Shown one piece after another: positions 1 to 7,900 of a stretch of 15,374 nucleotides of DNA (the stretch's first letter is position 1; the number at the start of each line of letters is the position of its first letter). Source of the stretch: JAFGED01 sp964551295 (GTDB lineage: Bacteria; Chloroflexota; Anaerolineae; B4-G1); assembly GCA_964551295.1 (NCBI GenBank), contig CAZKDJ010000092.1:1-15374 (forward strand). Direction: 5' to 3'. The notes beneath the pieces were generated by a model, which was not told the origin of the DNA, ran no database searches, and saw only the letters and a program-made list of their open reading frames with translations. A program made the position numbers and the translations under genes.

Positions 1-531
1 GACGTCGGTGAGGAGGAGAAACCGTGCGTACTGGTGCTGGAATACAGCGACCGGGGCAGCGAGGTCGCTGTGCAGGTGCCCGCCCAATCGTGGATGCAGA
101 CAATCCAGGCCCAGACTGCCGGCGGTAGCCCAGTCTGGCTGGAGGCTGCCGAGATGACCGACGGTTGGACCGTGGTCAATTTCGAACAGATCGCCGTGTG
201 GGACCCGGACAAGATATTCATCGTCGTGTGGTATACCCTCGATCCTGTGGAGGTCATCGCGTCTCTCAAGGCTGATTCCCAATGGAGCAAGCTGCAGGCG
301 GTGCAGAATGACCAGGTGTACGCTTTCCCGTCCGACATCTATAGCTGGGATACACCGGAGCCGCGTTGGATCCTGGGGATGACCTGGCTGGCGACCCGCA
401 TCTATCCCGACCGTTTCGCCGACGTCGACGTGACCGAGGAGATGGTCCAGTTCTTTGGCCAGATGTACGGGTTGGATCGAGAGACTGTCGACGCTTACAT
501 CCTGCCCAGGACGCGCCTGGATGTCCACTAG
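1..531 (+). CDS. ABC transporter substrate-binding protein (metal chelate/cobalamin type), C-terminal part
   Basis: The reading frame is open from base 1, so the start and signal peptide lie upstream of the window; 176 residues are visible. The visible part matches the C-terminal lobe of class III periplasmic-binding proteins (BtuF/FepB/FhuD-like, Peripla_BP_2): a 'WDPDKIFIV' strand, then a 'W..L.AVQNDQVYAFPSD' segment, then a helix 'PRWILGMTWLATRIYPDRF'. Such proteins capture siderophores, haem or corrinoids outside the membrane and pass them to a FecCD-type permease. The stop codon at 529-531 overlaps the permease start at 521, which indicates translational coupling in one operon. The substrate cannot be told from this fragment. 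Confidence 0.85.
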   Translation, partial: DVGEEEKPCVLVLEYSDRGSEVAVQVPAQSWMQTIQAQTAGGSPVWLEAAEMTDGWTVVNFEQIAVWDPDKIFIVVWYTLDPVEVIASLKADSQWSKLQAVQNDQVYAFPSDIYSWDTPEPRWILGMTWLATRIYPDRFADVDVTEEMVQFFGQMYGLDRETVDAYILPRTRLDVH

Positions 532-1534
532 CCGCTCACTCGCACCGCGAACTTCGCCCCGCTGGCTGTGGTGGATCGGGGCGGTGGTGTTGATCGGTTC
601 GGCGCTCTCTCTGTTGACAGGCCGCTATCCAAGCCCCTACTTCACCCTGCCCGCCACGCTGGCGAGCGACGAGCTGGCCCGAAACGTGGTGCTGAACCTG
701 CGCCTGCCGCGCGTCCTGGCGGCCGTGATGCTGGGTGCGACCCTGGCTGCCTCGGGAACGGTCTTTCAGATGATCTTTCGCAACCCGCTGGTCGATTCGG
801 GGTTCCTGGGCGTTTCCCAAGGGGCTGCCTTTGGTGCGTCGTTGGCCATCGTGGTCCTGGGAGGGACGGCCCTGATGGTGCAGATCTGCGCGGCGGCATT
901 CGCCTTTCTTGGGCTGGCGGCCAGCTATTACCTAGCGCGTCGGATCAAGTACGGCGACTGGGTGCTGCGCCTGGTGCTGGGTGGGATCGCCGTCTCGGCC
1001 CTGTACGCCTCGGGGACGGGTGTGCTCAAGTACCTGGCCGATCCCCTGCGCCAGCTTCCGGATATCACCTTCTGGATGCTGGGAGGATTGTGGGGGATCA
1101 CCTGGCCCGACGTCGTGCACATCCTGCCCGTGATTATACCAAGCCTGGTCATTGTACTGCTGATGCGCTGGCGGCTCAACTTGCTCTCGATGCGCGACGA
1201 GACGGCCTTTTCGCTGGGGTCTGCTCCAGGCAGAGAGCGGTTGGTGCTGTTGGTCGTCGCCGTCGCTTCGACGGCGGCGGTGGTCGCCAAGGCCGGGCAG
1301 GTGGCCTGGGTCGGCCTGATCGTGCCGCACATCGCGCGCCGCCTCGTCGGCTCTGATGCGCAGCGGGCGCTACCGGGGGCGATGATGCTGGGCGGTCTGT
1401 TTTCCCTCCTGTGCGACGACGTATCTCGCACGCTACTCTCCGGCGAGATACCGCTGGGCATCCTGACCTCGTTCGTGGGCGCGGCATTGTTCCTCGGCAT
1501 GCTGACCCGGCAGAGTTTGCAGGTGAGACGATGA
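521..1534 (+). CDS. FecCD/BtuC-family ABC transporter permease
   Basis: This 337-residue integral membrane protein has the usual length for the FecCD family, whose members have about ten membrane helices and form the homodimeric channel for iron-siderophore, haem or cobalamin uptake. Family motifs are clear: 'LRLPRVLAAVMLGATLAASG' followed by 'FRNPLVDSGFLGVSQGAAFG' in the first third, 'FWMLGGLWG' in the middle, the 'GQVAWVGLIVPHIARRLVG' cytoplasmic coupling region that contacts the ATPase, and 'EIPLGILTSFVGAALFLGML' at the C-terminus. The ATG at 521 was chosen because it begins just before the upstream stop and gives a short basic N-terminus leading into the first helix near residue 15; an upstream in-frame start at 455 would add an implausible cysteine-containing tail. 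Its stop overlaps the ATPase start as ATGA at 1531-1534. Confidence 0.92.
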   Translation: MSTSRSLAPRTSPRWLWWIGAVVLIGSALSLLTGRYPSPYFTLPATLASDELARNVVLNLRLPRVLAAVMLGATLAASGTVFQMIFRNPLVDSGFLGVSQGAAFGASLAIVVLGGTALMVQICAAAFAFLGLAASYYLARRIKYGDWVLRLVLGGIAVSALYASGTGVLKYLADPLRQLPDITFWMLGGLWGITWPDVVHILPVIIPSLVIVLLMRWRLNLLSMRDETAFSLGSAPGRERLVLLVVAVASTAAVVAKAGQVAWVGLIVPHIARRLVGSDAQRALPGAMMLGGLFSLLCDDVSRTLLSGEIPLGILTSFVGAALFLGMLTRQSLQVRR

Positions 1535-2313
1535 GCCAGTCACGTCCCGTTCTATCGCTCGACGGCCTGGTATTCAGGTACGGGGAAACGGCGCCGGACG
1601 TCCTGGTGGACGTCTCGCTGGAGATCGCCGATCGGGCCGTGACGGCCATCCTGGGACCGAACGGCTCCGGCAAGACGACGCTTCTGCATCTGCTGCTGGG
1701 ATTGCTCTCGCCTCAAGCGGGCCGCATCCTGCTGGAGGGCAGGCCCTACGGCGGCTATTCGCGGCGTGAGATGAGCTGCCTGGTGGGGCTGGTGCCCCAG
1801 AGCGAGCGGGTGACGTTCGATCTCAGCGTGTTCGAGTACGTGCTGCTGGGACGCGCGCCGCACTTGGGCTTGCTGGAGTTGCCCAAATCCCAGGATCGGC
1901 AGGCAGCCCTGCGGGCTTTGGAGACCATCGGCCTGAGCGCTCTGTGCGAGCGCCCTGTGCCTTCACTCAGCGGTGGCGAGCGGCAACTGGCGACCATCGC
2001 CCGCTCGCTGGCCCAGGAGCCGCACATCCTGCTGCTGGACGAACCGACGTCGCACCTGGATCTCAAGAACACGCGCCGCATTTTGCAGACCTTGCGGCAG
2101 TTGGGAGATCGTGGCCAGGCCATCGTCTTTACCACGCACGACCCCAACGCAGCGGCGGCGATAGCCGACCACATCGTACTGCTGCGAGGCGGGCGCGTGT
2201 TGGCCGCAGGATCGACTCATACGGTGCTCACACCCGAGTATCTGACCCGCACATACGACGTCGAGGTGAACGTGGTACAAGTTGGGGGCCGGCCCGTGGT
2301 CGTGCCCCATTGA
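1531..2313 (+). CDS. ABC transporter ATP-binding protein (FecE/BtuD/HmuV-like)
   Basis: This 260-residue cytoplasmic ATPase drives the FecCD-type importer. The canonical motifs are in order: Walker A GPNGSGKTT (residues 42-50), Q-loop Gln90, signature LSGGERQ (146-152), Walker B ILLLDE (166-171), D-loop region SHLDL, and switch His203 in TTHDP. The segment 'SVFEYVLLGRAPHLG' after the Q-loop is typical of the siderophore/cobalamin ATPase subfamily. The ATG at 1531 overlaps the permease stop by four bases, while a longer frame reaching back to 1411 lies entirely inside the permease gene and is rejected. The 13-nt gap to the methyltransferase suggests one transcript. Confidence 0.95.
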   Translation: MSQSRPVLSLDGLVFRYGETAPDVLVDVSLEIADRAVTAILGPNGSGKTTLLHLLLGLLSPQAGRILLEGRPYGGYSRREMSCLVGLVPQSERVTFDLSVFEYVLLGRAPHLGLLELPKSQDRQAALRALETIGLSALCERPVPSLSGGERQLATIARSLAQEPHILLLDEPTSHLDLKNTRRILQTLRQLGDRGQAIVFTTHDPNAAAAIADHIVLLRGGRVLAAGSTHTVLTPEYLTRTYDVEVNVVQVGGRPVVVPH

Positions 2314-2326
2314 TTCGGAGGTTGAC

Positions 2327-3160
2327 ATGGAGAAGGTTACAGATTGGATCCAGCTCTGGCGAGAACTGGCCGAGATGCAGTCCCGTAATTGGCACAAGCG
2401 CGACGAATCGAAAGATCACTGGCGTGAACGTGCCCATCACTTTGATGCCTGTGTCAAACGCCGCTGGGCCAAGCCCGATTCGACCCGCGATTTCGTCATC
2501 GTGCAGCTCGAGGCGCATCCCGGAGCGACCGTGCTCGACATCGGCGCGGGAACCGGGGCATGGGCGGTCTTGCTGGCCAAGTATGCATGTCGGATCACCG
2601 CCGTCGAGCCTTCTCCCGCGATGATCCACGTCATGCGCGAAAACCTGGAGGCCGAGGGGCTGGATAACATAGAGATCGTCCAGGAGAGATGGCCGGAGGC
2701 TTTGGTGGGCCCGCACGATTTCTCCATCTGCTCTCACGCGATGTATGGCAGCCCCGATTTCCTAGGGTTTATCGGGCGTATGATGGATGTGACGAAGCAA
2801 ACGTGCTTTCTAGTGTTACGCGCTCCTACACTCGATGGTGTGATGGCCGAGGCGGCCCAACGCATCTTGGGCTACCCGTACGACAGCCCCAACTTTCATG
2901 TGGCCTACAATGCCTTGCTACAGATGGGCATCTTTCCCAACGTACAGGTAGAGGACACCGGCCTGTGGGAACCCTGGGTGAGCGAGAGTATCGAGGATGC
3001 CCTCAGTGATGTGAAACGCCGGTTTGGGCTGGTGGACAATAGCGAGCACGACCGGTTTCTGGAGGATCTCTTGCGTCGAAGGCTGAACTACCGGGACGGT
3101 CAGTATGTGTGGCCGCCGGGAGTTCGCTCTATGTTGGTCTATTGGGATGTGAGCGGTTAA
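2327..3160 (+). CDS. Class I SAM-dependent methyltransferase
   Basis: The protein has 277 residues. Motif I of the Rossmann-fold methyltransferases is clear as VLDIGAGTGAWA (residues 69-80), followed by an acidic strand end 'ITAVEPSPAM' that would bind the SAM ribose, and then a 'WPEALVGPHDFSICSHAMYG' region around motif IV. The N-terminus 'WRELAEMQSRNWHKRDESKDHWRERAHHFD' resembles small-molecule methyltransferases found beside corrinoid or metal-chelate transporters. The ATG at 2327 has a GGAGG at 2317-2321; the in-frame start at 2282 lies inside the ATPase gene. It is the last gene of the operon, ahead of two terminators. Its substrate cannot be inferred from the sequence; modification of the imported chelate is only a guess from position. 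Confidence 0.82.
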   Translation: MEKVTDWIQLWRELAEMQSRNWHKRDESKDHWRERAHHFDACVKRRWAKPDSTRDFVIVQLEAHPGATVLDIGAGTGAWAVLLAKYACRITAVEPSPAMIHVMRENLEAEGLDNIEIVQERWPEALVGPHDFSICSHAMYGSPDFLGFIGRMMDVTKQTCFLVLRAPTLDGVMAEAAQRILGYPYDSPNFHVAYNALLQMGIFPNVQVEDTGLWEPWVSESIEDALSDVKRRFGLVDNSEHDRFLEDLLRRRLNYRDGQYVWPPGVRSMLVYWDVSG

Positions 3161-3213
3161 GAGGGAGATAAATAGCCAACACAAACCTTGGTCAATCGAC
3201 GGTCACGAGAAAG

Positions 3214-3244
3214 GGGCCCGGAGTCAGTCTCCGGGCCCGTTTTA
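3214..3244 (+). terminator. Intrinsic terminator of the uptake operon
   Basis: A perfect 10-bp stem (GGGCCCGGAG at 3214-3223 pairing with CTCCGGGCCC at 3229-3238) has a 5-nt loop and is followed by GTTTTATT. It lies 53 bases past the methyltransferase stop, as expected for the operon's end. Confidence 0.9.
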
Positions 3245-3288
3245 TTCCACCTGCTAATTCGACCCCCGTCGTCCCCGTTCCCGCGATA

Positions 3289-3328
3289 ACCCATCCCTGT
3301 GTGCTTTGCGCAGGGATGGGTCTTTTTC
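3289..3328 (+). terminator. Second intrinsic terminator
   Basis: An 11-bp stem (ACCCATCCCTG at 3289-3299 pairing with CAGGGATGGGT at 3311-3321) is followed by CTTTTTCT. It may back up the first terminator or belong to a gene lost upstream. It sits just before the promoter of the next gene, insulating that gene from readthrough. Confidence 0.8.
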
Positions 3329-3344
3329 TGCCGGGCGTAGCCAG

Positions 3345-3372
3345 TTGCCTGCTCGTGTTAGCGGAGTATAAT
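3345..3372 (+). promoter_or_regulatory. Sigma70-type promoter for the truncated lipoprotein gene
   Basis: A -35 of TTGCCT (3345-3350) and a perfect -10 TATAAT (3367-3372) are separated by 16 bp. A start site about 7 bases after the -10 would fall on or next to the ATG at 3380, so the transcript may be leaderless. The only purine-rich element, GGAG at 3363-3366, is inside the promoter and too far from the ATG to serve as a ribosome binding site. Confidence 0.65.
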
Positions 3373-3379
3373 TCTGTAC

Positions 3380-4174
3380 ATGAAAAAGCTGCTCTTGGTC
3401 ACACTGCTCTCGTTTGTCATTTTGGCTTGCACGGCGTCACTGCCGCAACTGCCGACACGAACCGCGCCCCAGCTATCCGACGTCGTGTGGGACGATAGGA
3501 CGCTCTTCCGCGAAGGGTTGATCAGGGCAGAACGGGTGATGCTCGACGGTATGCCAGGTGCAAGTGTGTATCATCTCGACTTTGAGGTTGCCGACGATTT
3601 TTCCACCCTGGAAGGTCATGAAGAGGTGCTTTACACCAATCGGGAAGAGCGGCCGCTCGACGAGCTATACTTTCGCCTGTTTCCAAACACAGCCGGCGGC
3701 AGGGTAACCGTATCGGTGGTGACAGCGGATGGACAGGAGGTAGAGCCGGTTTACGAGTTTGCCGACAGTGCCATACGTGTTCCACTGCCGGCAGCTTTAC
3801 AGCCCGGCGCACGGGTTGTGATCAGAATGGTTTTTGAGGTCGAGGTGCCCCAGGAAATGGGAGGCAACTATGGCTCGTTCGGTTACTTGGACCACGTGCT
3901 GGTGCTGGACGAGTTCTATCCGGTGATCCCGGTCTATGATGACGAAGGGTGGAACGTGGAGGTGCCACCTCCAAATGCGGACATGCCGTACTATGACGCC
4001 AGTTTTTACCTGGTGCGCGTGACCGCGCCCGCCGAGTTGACGCTCGTCGCCTCGGGCGTCGAGGTGGGTCGCGAGTACGAGGAAGAGACACAGGTGGTGA
4101 CCTTTGCAGCCGGCCCGGCGCGCGGGTTCTACCTCCGTAGTCGATCTCCACCCGGCCGCCGTAGTGCGTGTTGA
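3380..4174 (+). pseudogene. Truncated lipoprotein, M1-type metallopeptidase N-terminal domain fragment
   Basis: The protein starts with a lipoprotein signal: MKK, a hydrophobic stretch, and a lipobox ILAC with Cys17. It continues as a beta-rich domain that looks like the N-terminal domain of M1-family aminopeptidase-like proteins: 'YHLDFEVADDFSTLEGHEEVLYTN', 'LDELYFRLFPN', 'MGGNYGSFGYLDHVLVLDEFYPVIPVYDDEGWN', and 'ASFYLVRVTAPAELTLVASG'. In that family a catalytic domain with HExxH would follow. Here the similarity stops at about residue 252 (base 4134), after 'AAGPARGFYL', and the last dozen residues (RSRSPPGRRSAC) come from reading antisense through a different gene. No HExxH is present, so peptidase activity is not expected. 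The promoter is intact, so a truncated lipoprotein could still be made. The family assignment is from remembered motifs, not a search. Confidence 0.65.
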
Positions 4175-4583
4175 CCGCGCTCACCCGCCGGTACGGGTAG
4201 CATCCGCCGGGCTTGTTGTACAGCGTCACGTGCTCGAACGTCTCCGCCGGAAGCGCGGTTCCACCCCGCCCGATCTCCTGGATGCTGGCCATCTGCCACA
4301 CTTCGTAGGTCTTGTTGCACACACTCCACGTCTTTTTGCCGGTGTCGATGGCGTACTTGCGGATCGTCTGGCCGTTGTCGACCACGTCGAACCGGACGAC
4401 GTGCATATAGTCGTTTCTGTCGGGATCGTTCGACTTGAACACCGACTGGACCTTTGAGAGATACCCAGCGCCATTGTAGTTGTATTGCACAGACGCCGGG
4501 GCGCTGCGCGAGGTGTGGATGTACGTGTCGGGATAGATCGTCTTCTCCCGATAGGTGAACGCCTTCGACCAGCTTGGATCTGC
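4134..4583 (-). pseudogene. RHS/YD-repeat protein fragment, minus strand, broken at both ends
   Basis: On the minus strand about 150 codons are open with protein-like sequence running from 'DPSWSKAFTYREKTIYPDTY' through 'VQYNYNGAGYLSKVQSVFKS', 'DYMHVVRFDVVDNGQTIRKY', and 'YRRVSAVNTHYGGRVEIDYG'. The tyrosine/glycine-rich strand pattern and 'YGGRVEIDYG' are reminiscent of RHS/YD-repeat surface or polymorphic-toxin proteins. There is no credible start: a stop lies in frame at 4584-4586. At the other end the frame runs into the antisense of the lipoprotein gene at about 4134 with no stop of its own. It is best read as an internal fragment of a large gene, left by rearrangement. Assignment to RHS is moderate; that this is a real coding remnant is more certain. 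Confidence 0.55.
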
Positions 4584-4630
4584 TCATTCTAGGCTTTTTT
4601 CAGGAGAGTCATAAAAACTCGTCGAAATCT

Positions 4631-4661
4631 GGAATAAAACTTTCCAAGCGGCCAGTATCCT
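4631..4661 (+). promoter_or_regulatory. Dyad plus -10 element upstream of the small wHTH gene
   Basis: The dyad GGAATAAAACTTTCCAA (4631-4647; arms TGGAA and TTCCA with the preceding T) is followed after six bases by AGTAT (4654-4658). The -10-like hexamer TATCCT covers 4656-4661. The same arrangement, GGAATAA...TTCCAA then six bases then AGTAT, recurs before cas3 at 4917-4945. There is no good -35 hexamer, which fits a regulated promoter where a factor binds the dyad over the -35 region. Confidence 0.5.
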
Positions 4662-4683
4662 GAAAGTAGAAACTACTTTCAGG
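4659..4683 (+). promoter_or_regulatory. Perfect inverted repeat overlapping promoter -10, start site and Shine-Dalgarno
   Basis: CCTGAAAGTAG (4659-4669) and CTACTTTCAGG (4673-4683) form a perfect 11-bp inverted repeat around AAA. The left arm overlaps the -10 candidate, and the right arm supplies the first three bases of the Shine-Dalgarno AGGAGG (4681-4686) for the ATG at 4693. If transcription starts inside the repeat it would act as a DNA operator rather than an RNA hairpin. A 9-base copy of the right arm plus flank (TTTCAGGAG) also lies at 4598-4606, a possible extra half-site. Confidence 0.6.
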
Positions 4684-4692
4684 AGGTGTTCA

Positions 4693-4896
4693 ATGGCCCG
4701 CTTGTTCGAAGGAGAAAAGGATCAAAATGAGGCTCGTATTCAACGTTTACTACGGCGGCACGATTTTGGTCTGCGCGAGGTCGAGATCGCACAGGAACTC
4801 GGTTGGGGACGGCGTAGGTTGAACAACTATTTGCACAATCTCAGAAGTAGAGGGCGCGTCTATAAGGATGGGCGTTGTTGGCTCTTGGATGAATAG
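4693..4896 (+). CDS. Small free-standing winged-HTH DNA-binding protein, paralog of the Cas3 N-terminus
   Basis: This 67-residue protein consists of a single winged helix-turn-helix: 'ARIQRLLRRHDFGLREVEIAQELGWG' forms the first helices, 'RRRLNNYLHNLRSRG' the recognition helix region, and 'RVYKDGRCWLL' the wing. It aligns almost gap-free with residues 11-66 of the WYL-Cas3 protein encoded next door, sharing RLL.RH, GL.E.EIA, GRR..NNYLH.L and KDGR.W. At the DNA level 15 bases (4822-4836 and 5125-5139) are identical. It has a strong ribosome binding site AGGAGG six bases before its ATG and its own operator-like palindrome, so it is probably an expressed autoregulator of the cas locus. It could instead be the residue of a tandem duplication of the 5' end of the cas3 fusion gene. 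The protein stops right after the wing, with no ligand domain. Confidence 0.75.
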   Translation: MARLFEGEKDQNEARIQRLLRRHDFGLREVEIAQELGWGRRRLNNYLHNLRSRGRVYKDGRCWLLDE

Positions 4897-4916
4897 TTCG
4901 GGCTGGCACAAAAACG

Positions 4917-4945
4917 GGAATAATTTTCCAACTGGTGAGTATAAT
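4917..4945 (+). promoter_or_regulatory. Promoter/operator of the cas operon (dyad plus TATAAT)
   Basis: GGAATAATTTTCCAA (4917-4931), six bases, then AGTATAAT whose TATAAT (4940-4945) is a perfect -10. There is no TTGACA-like -35 at the right distance; GGAATA of the dyad sits there instead. The layout repeats that found before the small wHTH gene. Predicted transcription would start about 45 bases before the cas3 ATG at 4996. Confidence 0.55.
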
Positions 4946-4995
4946 AGAGGTAGGAATGCTATCACGCCATTGTGCGTACTTGTGGGGGAAGAGAG

Positions 4996-7900
4996 ATGCC
5001 AAAAACGGATGGAGAAACGAAACAGAAGCGAATAGAATTGGTCTACCGATTGCTAGAGCGCCATCCCAATGGCCTAACCGAGCAAGAGATAGCAGGCATG
5101 CTCAATTTTGGGCGACGGGCGGTCAACAACTATTTGCACGACTTATTCGCTTTGGGCAAAGTAGACAAAGACGGACGCGTATGGTATGCCTTGTCCTATC
5201 ACGTCGACCGTTTGCGCCGCATAGAACTCTCGCCCGAGGAGGCTATGACGCTTTACCTGGCAACGCGCCTTCTGGTCAAGCAACACGATAAACGCAACGA
5301 GTCGGCAGAGACTGCGTTGAACAAGCTGGCCGAGGCGTTGACCGGCGATCTGAAAGTCGGCCACGAAATTTATCAAGCAACACTAGAGTTGGCCCAGCGC
5401 CCCGGCGATGTTGGATACAGCCGTGTCTTTCGCACAATGATGCAGGGATACCTCTACCGGCGCAAAGTGGCGATTACTTATCGGCCCCTCAAGGGAAAGC
5501 CTTTCGAAACAGAGTTTTCTCCCTACTTGTTGGAACCATCGGCCATTGGCTATGCTACCTATGCTATCGGCTACAGTAGCATCGTAGACGATTTGCGGAC
5601 GTACAAACTACAGCGAATTCAAAAGGCCGTCCTGACTAGAGAGGAATACACCGTGCCGCCGGATTTCCCGGGACTGGACTATTTGCGTAGCGCCTGGTCT
5701 ATCATATCGGGTGAGGAGTTGGTAGCGGTCAAGTTGCGCTTTAGCCCTCGCGTGACAGAGCGGGTGCGAGAGTCACGCTGGCACCCTTCACAGATGATCG
5801 AGGACGATCCTGATAACCCTGCTGGCTGTGTCTGGACGGCACAGATTGCAGATGTGAAGGATTTTGTTCCCTGGTTGAGGAGTTGGGGATCTGATGTAGA
5901 GGTGCTAAAGCCTGACGGGCTGCGGGAAGAGTTGATGGGGGAAGCTCAATGCTTGGCAAAAGTATATGGAGTTGTAGAAAATCACCCCGATCTTGCTGTT
6001 GGCCGCCTACTACGCTGTTGGGGCAAAACCGCACGTGACGACGATGCGGTTTTTCATCCTGCTCTTTTCCATATGCTCGATGTGGGGTACACAGCACGCG
6101 TCTTACTCTCCGACCTGGCTTCACCGCGCTGGCGGCGCATGTTGGCTCGTGCCTTGGGCGTGGATGCCACCACTCTTGCTGATTGGTTGCCCTATATCGT
6201 TGCTATGCACGACATTGGCAAGCTCACCGCTGCCTTTCAAAGCCAGAACCCTGTACAGTATGCGCGTCTCAAGGCTGAAGATTTTCCTTTTGATAATTGG
6301 CAAGCCGATCTATCATTGCACCATACTGTTTTTGGACAGGCTTGTATTCAGCATGAGAAAATACTGTCGCCGTCATCTGATACGTGGGGGGACCTCTGGC
6401 AGAATATGGTTGGTGGGCATCACGGCGTGTTTGGTTCACGTCGGACGATCAAAACTGCGCAGGCCCGCCTAGAGGAATACGAACCACCATTCTGGAAAGA
6501 TCTTCGTATTCTAGCCAGCCAGCTTTTGCGCCAATGCCTGCTCACCGGTTCTATACCGAAAGGCGCGCCACCTAACCTCGCCATTGCTACCATCGCCCTG
6601 ACAGGTTTTGCCATTCTGTGTGACTGGTTGGGGTCTGATGAAAAGGCCTTCCAGCCCGCTGCCAATTTTAGCTTGTCAACTTATTGTAGTGTAAGCGCCA
6701 ACCGTGCTCGCCGTGCCTCCAAAGCCGCCGGCTTCTTCCAGGTTACCCGCAGCACGATTTTCCCCTCGTTCAGTGACCTTTTTCCCGATAAAAGGCCACC
6801 ACGTCCTCTACAATCTGCCGTGGACGACATACCCCAAGCCGTACTTAACGGTCCAGCCCTTGTCATCATCGAAGCGCCCACCGGTGAGGGCAAAACAGAG
6901 GCTGCATTAGCCATCGCGCACCGACTGGCCCAGATCAGCGGTATGGACGCTCTCTATTATGCCCTGCCGACCACCGCTACCAGCAACCAGATGTTCAAGC
7001 GCGTGCGTGAGCATCTTGACGCTCGCCTGCACCTGCCTGGCGATGTGCAACTCATTCACGGTCAGGCGCATTTGCAGGGGGATGATCTGGAGGCGACGCC
7101 TCTGAAAAACGGAAAGGGTGCCAACTCTGATATGGTTGCTTGGTTCGCTTCCAAAAAACGCGCCTTGCTTGCGCCTTTTGGTGTAGGTACTGTGGACCAA
7201 GTCGAACTGGCCGCCCTCAACGTCAAGCACGTCGCCCTGCGCCTCGTCGGGTTGGCGGGCAAAGTGGTCATCTTTGACGAAGTTCACGCTTACGATACTT
7301 ATATGACCACCATCGTCGCTCGGCTGCTGGAATGGCTTGCGGCCCTCGATACCTCTGTCATTATTCTCTCGGCGACCTTGCCTCAAGCGCAGCGCGCTGC
7401 CCTGGCTGATGCCTACGGTGCGAGCCTGCCGACGGACAATGCATCAACTGAAGCCTACCCAAGCCTGTGGGTGTTGCCCCGTGATGGTGAGCCTTACCAG
7501 GCTGCACCGGATGCCTATCAACCCGAGCGGCCTTTGACTATACAATATTTGCACTTGGCGGACGATGCACCGGAGGTCAAAGCCCGATGGCTGTTGGGTA
7601 AGGTGCACGATGGTGGGTGCGCTTGCTGGATTACCAACACGGTGGCCCGCGCCCAGGATATCTATGACATCCTACAGCACGTGCCGGAAACTCAGGATAT
7701 CGACCTAAGCCTATTGCACGCTCGCTTCCCTCTTGAAGAACGTGAAGATCGGGAGAGACAGCTTGCCGCAAAATATGGTCCGCCGTCAGGTGATGGTCGC
7801 CACGATTTCCGTCCCTCGCGCGGCATTGTCATCGGCACGCAGGTTCTGGAGCAAAGCCTTGACTTGGATTTTGACGTGATGGTAAGCGATTTGGCTCCCA

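Noticed and set aside
568..1356. 262-codon open frame overlapping the permease in another + frame
   Set aside because: It has arginine/glycine-rich composition typical of out-of-frame reading of GC-rich DNA; the FecCD frame has all family motifs.
4904..4922. TGGCAC before cas3 as a sigma54 promoter
   Set aside because: The required TTGC element at the right spacing is missing.
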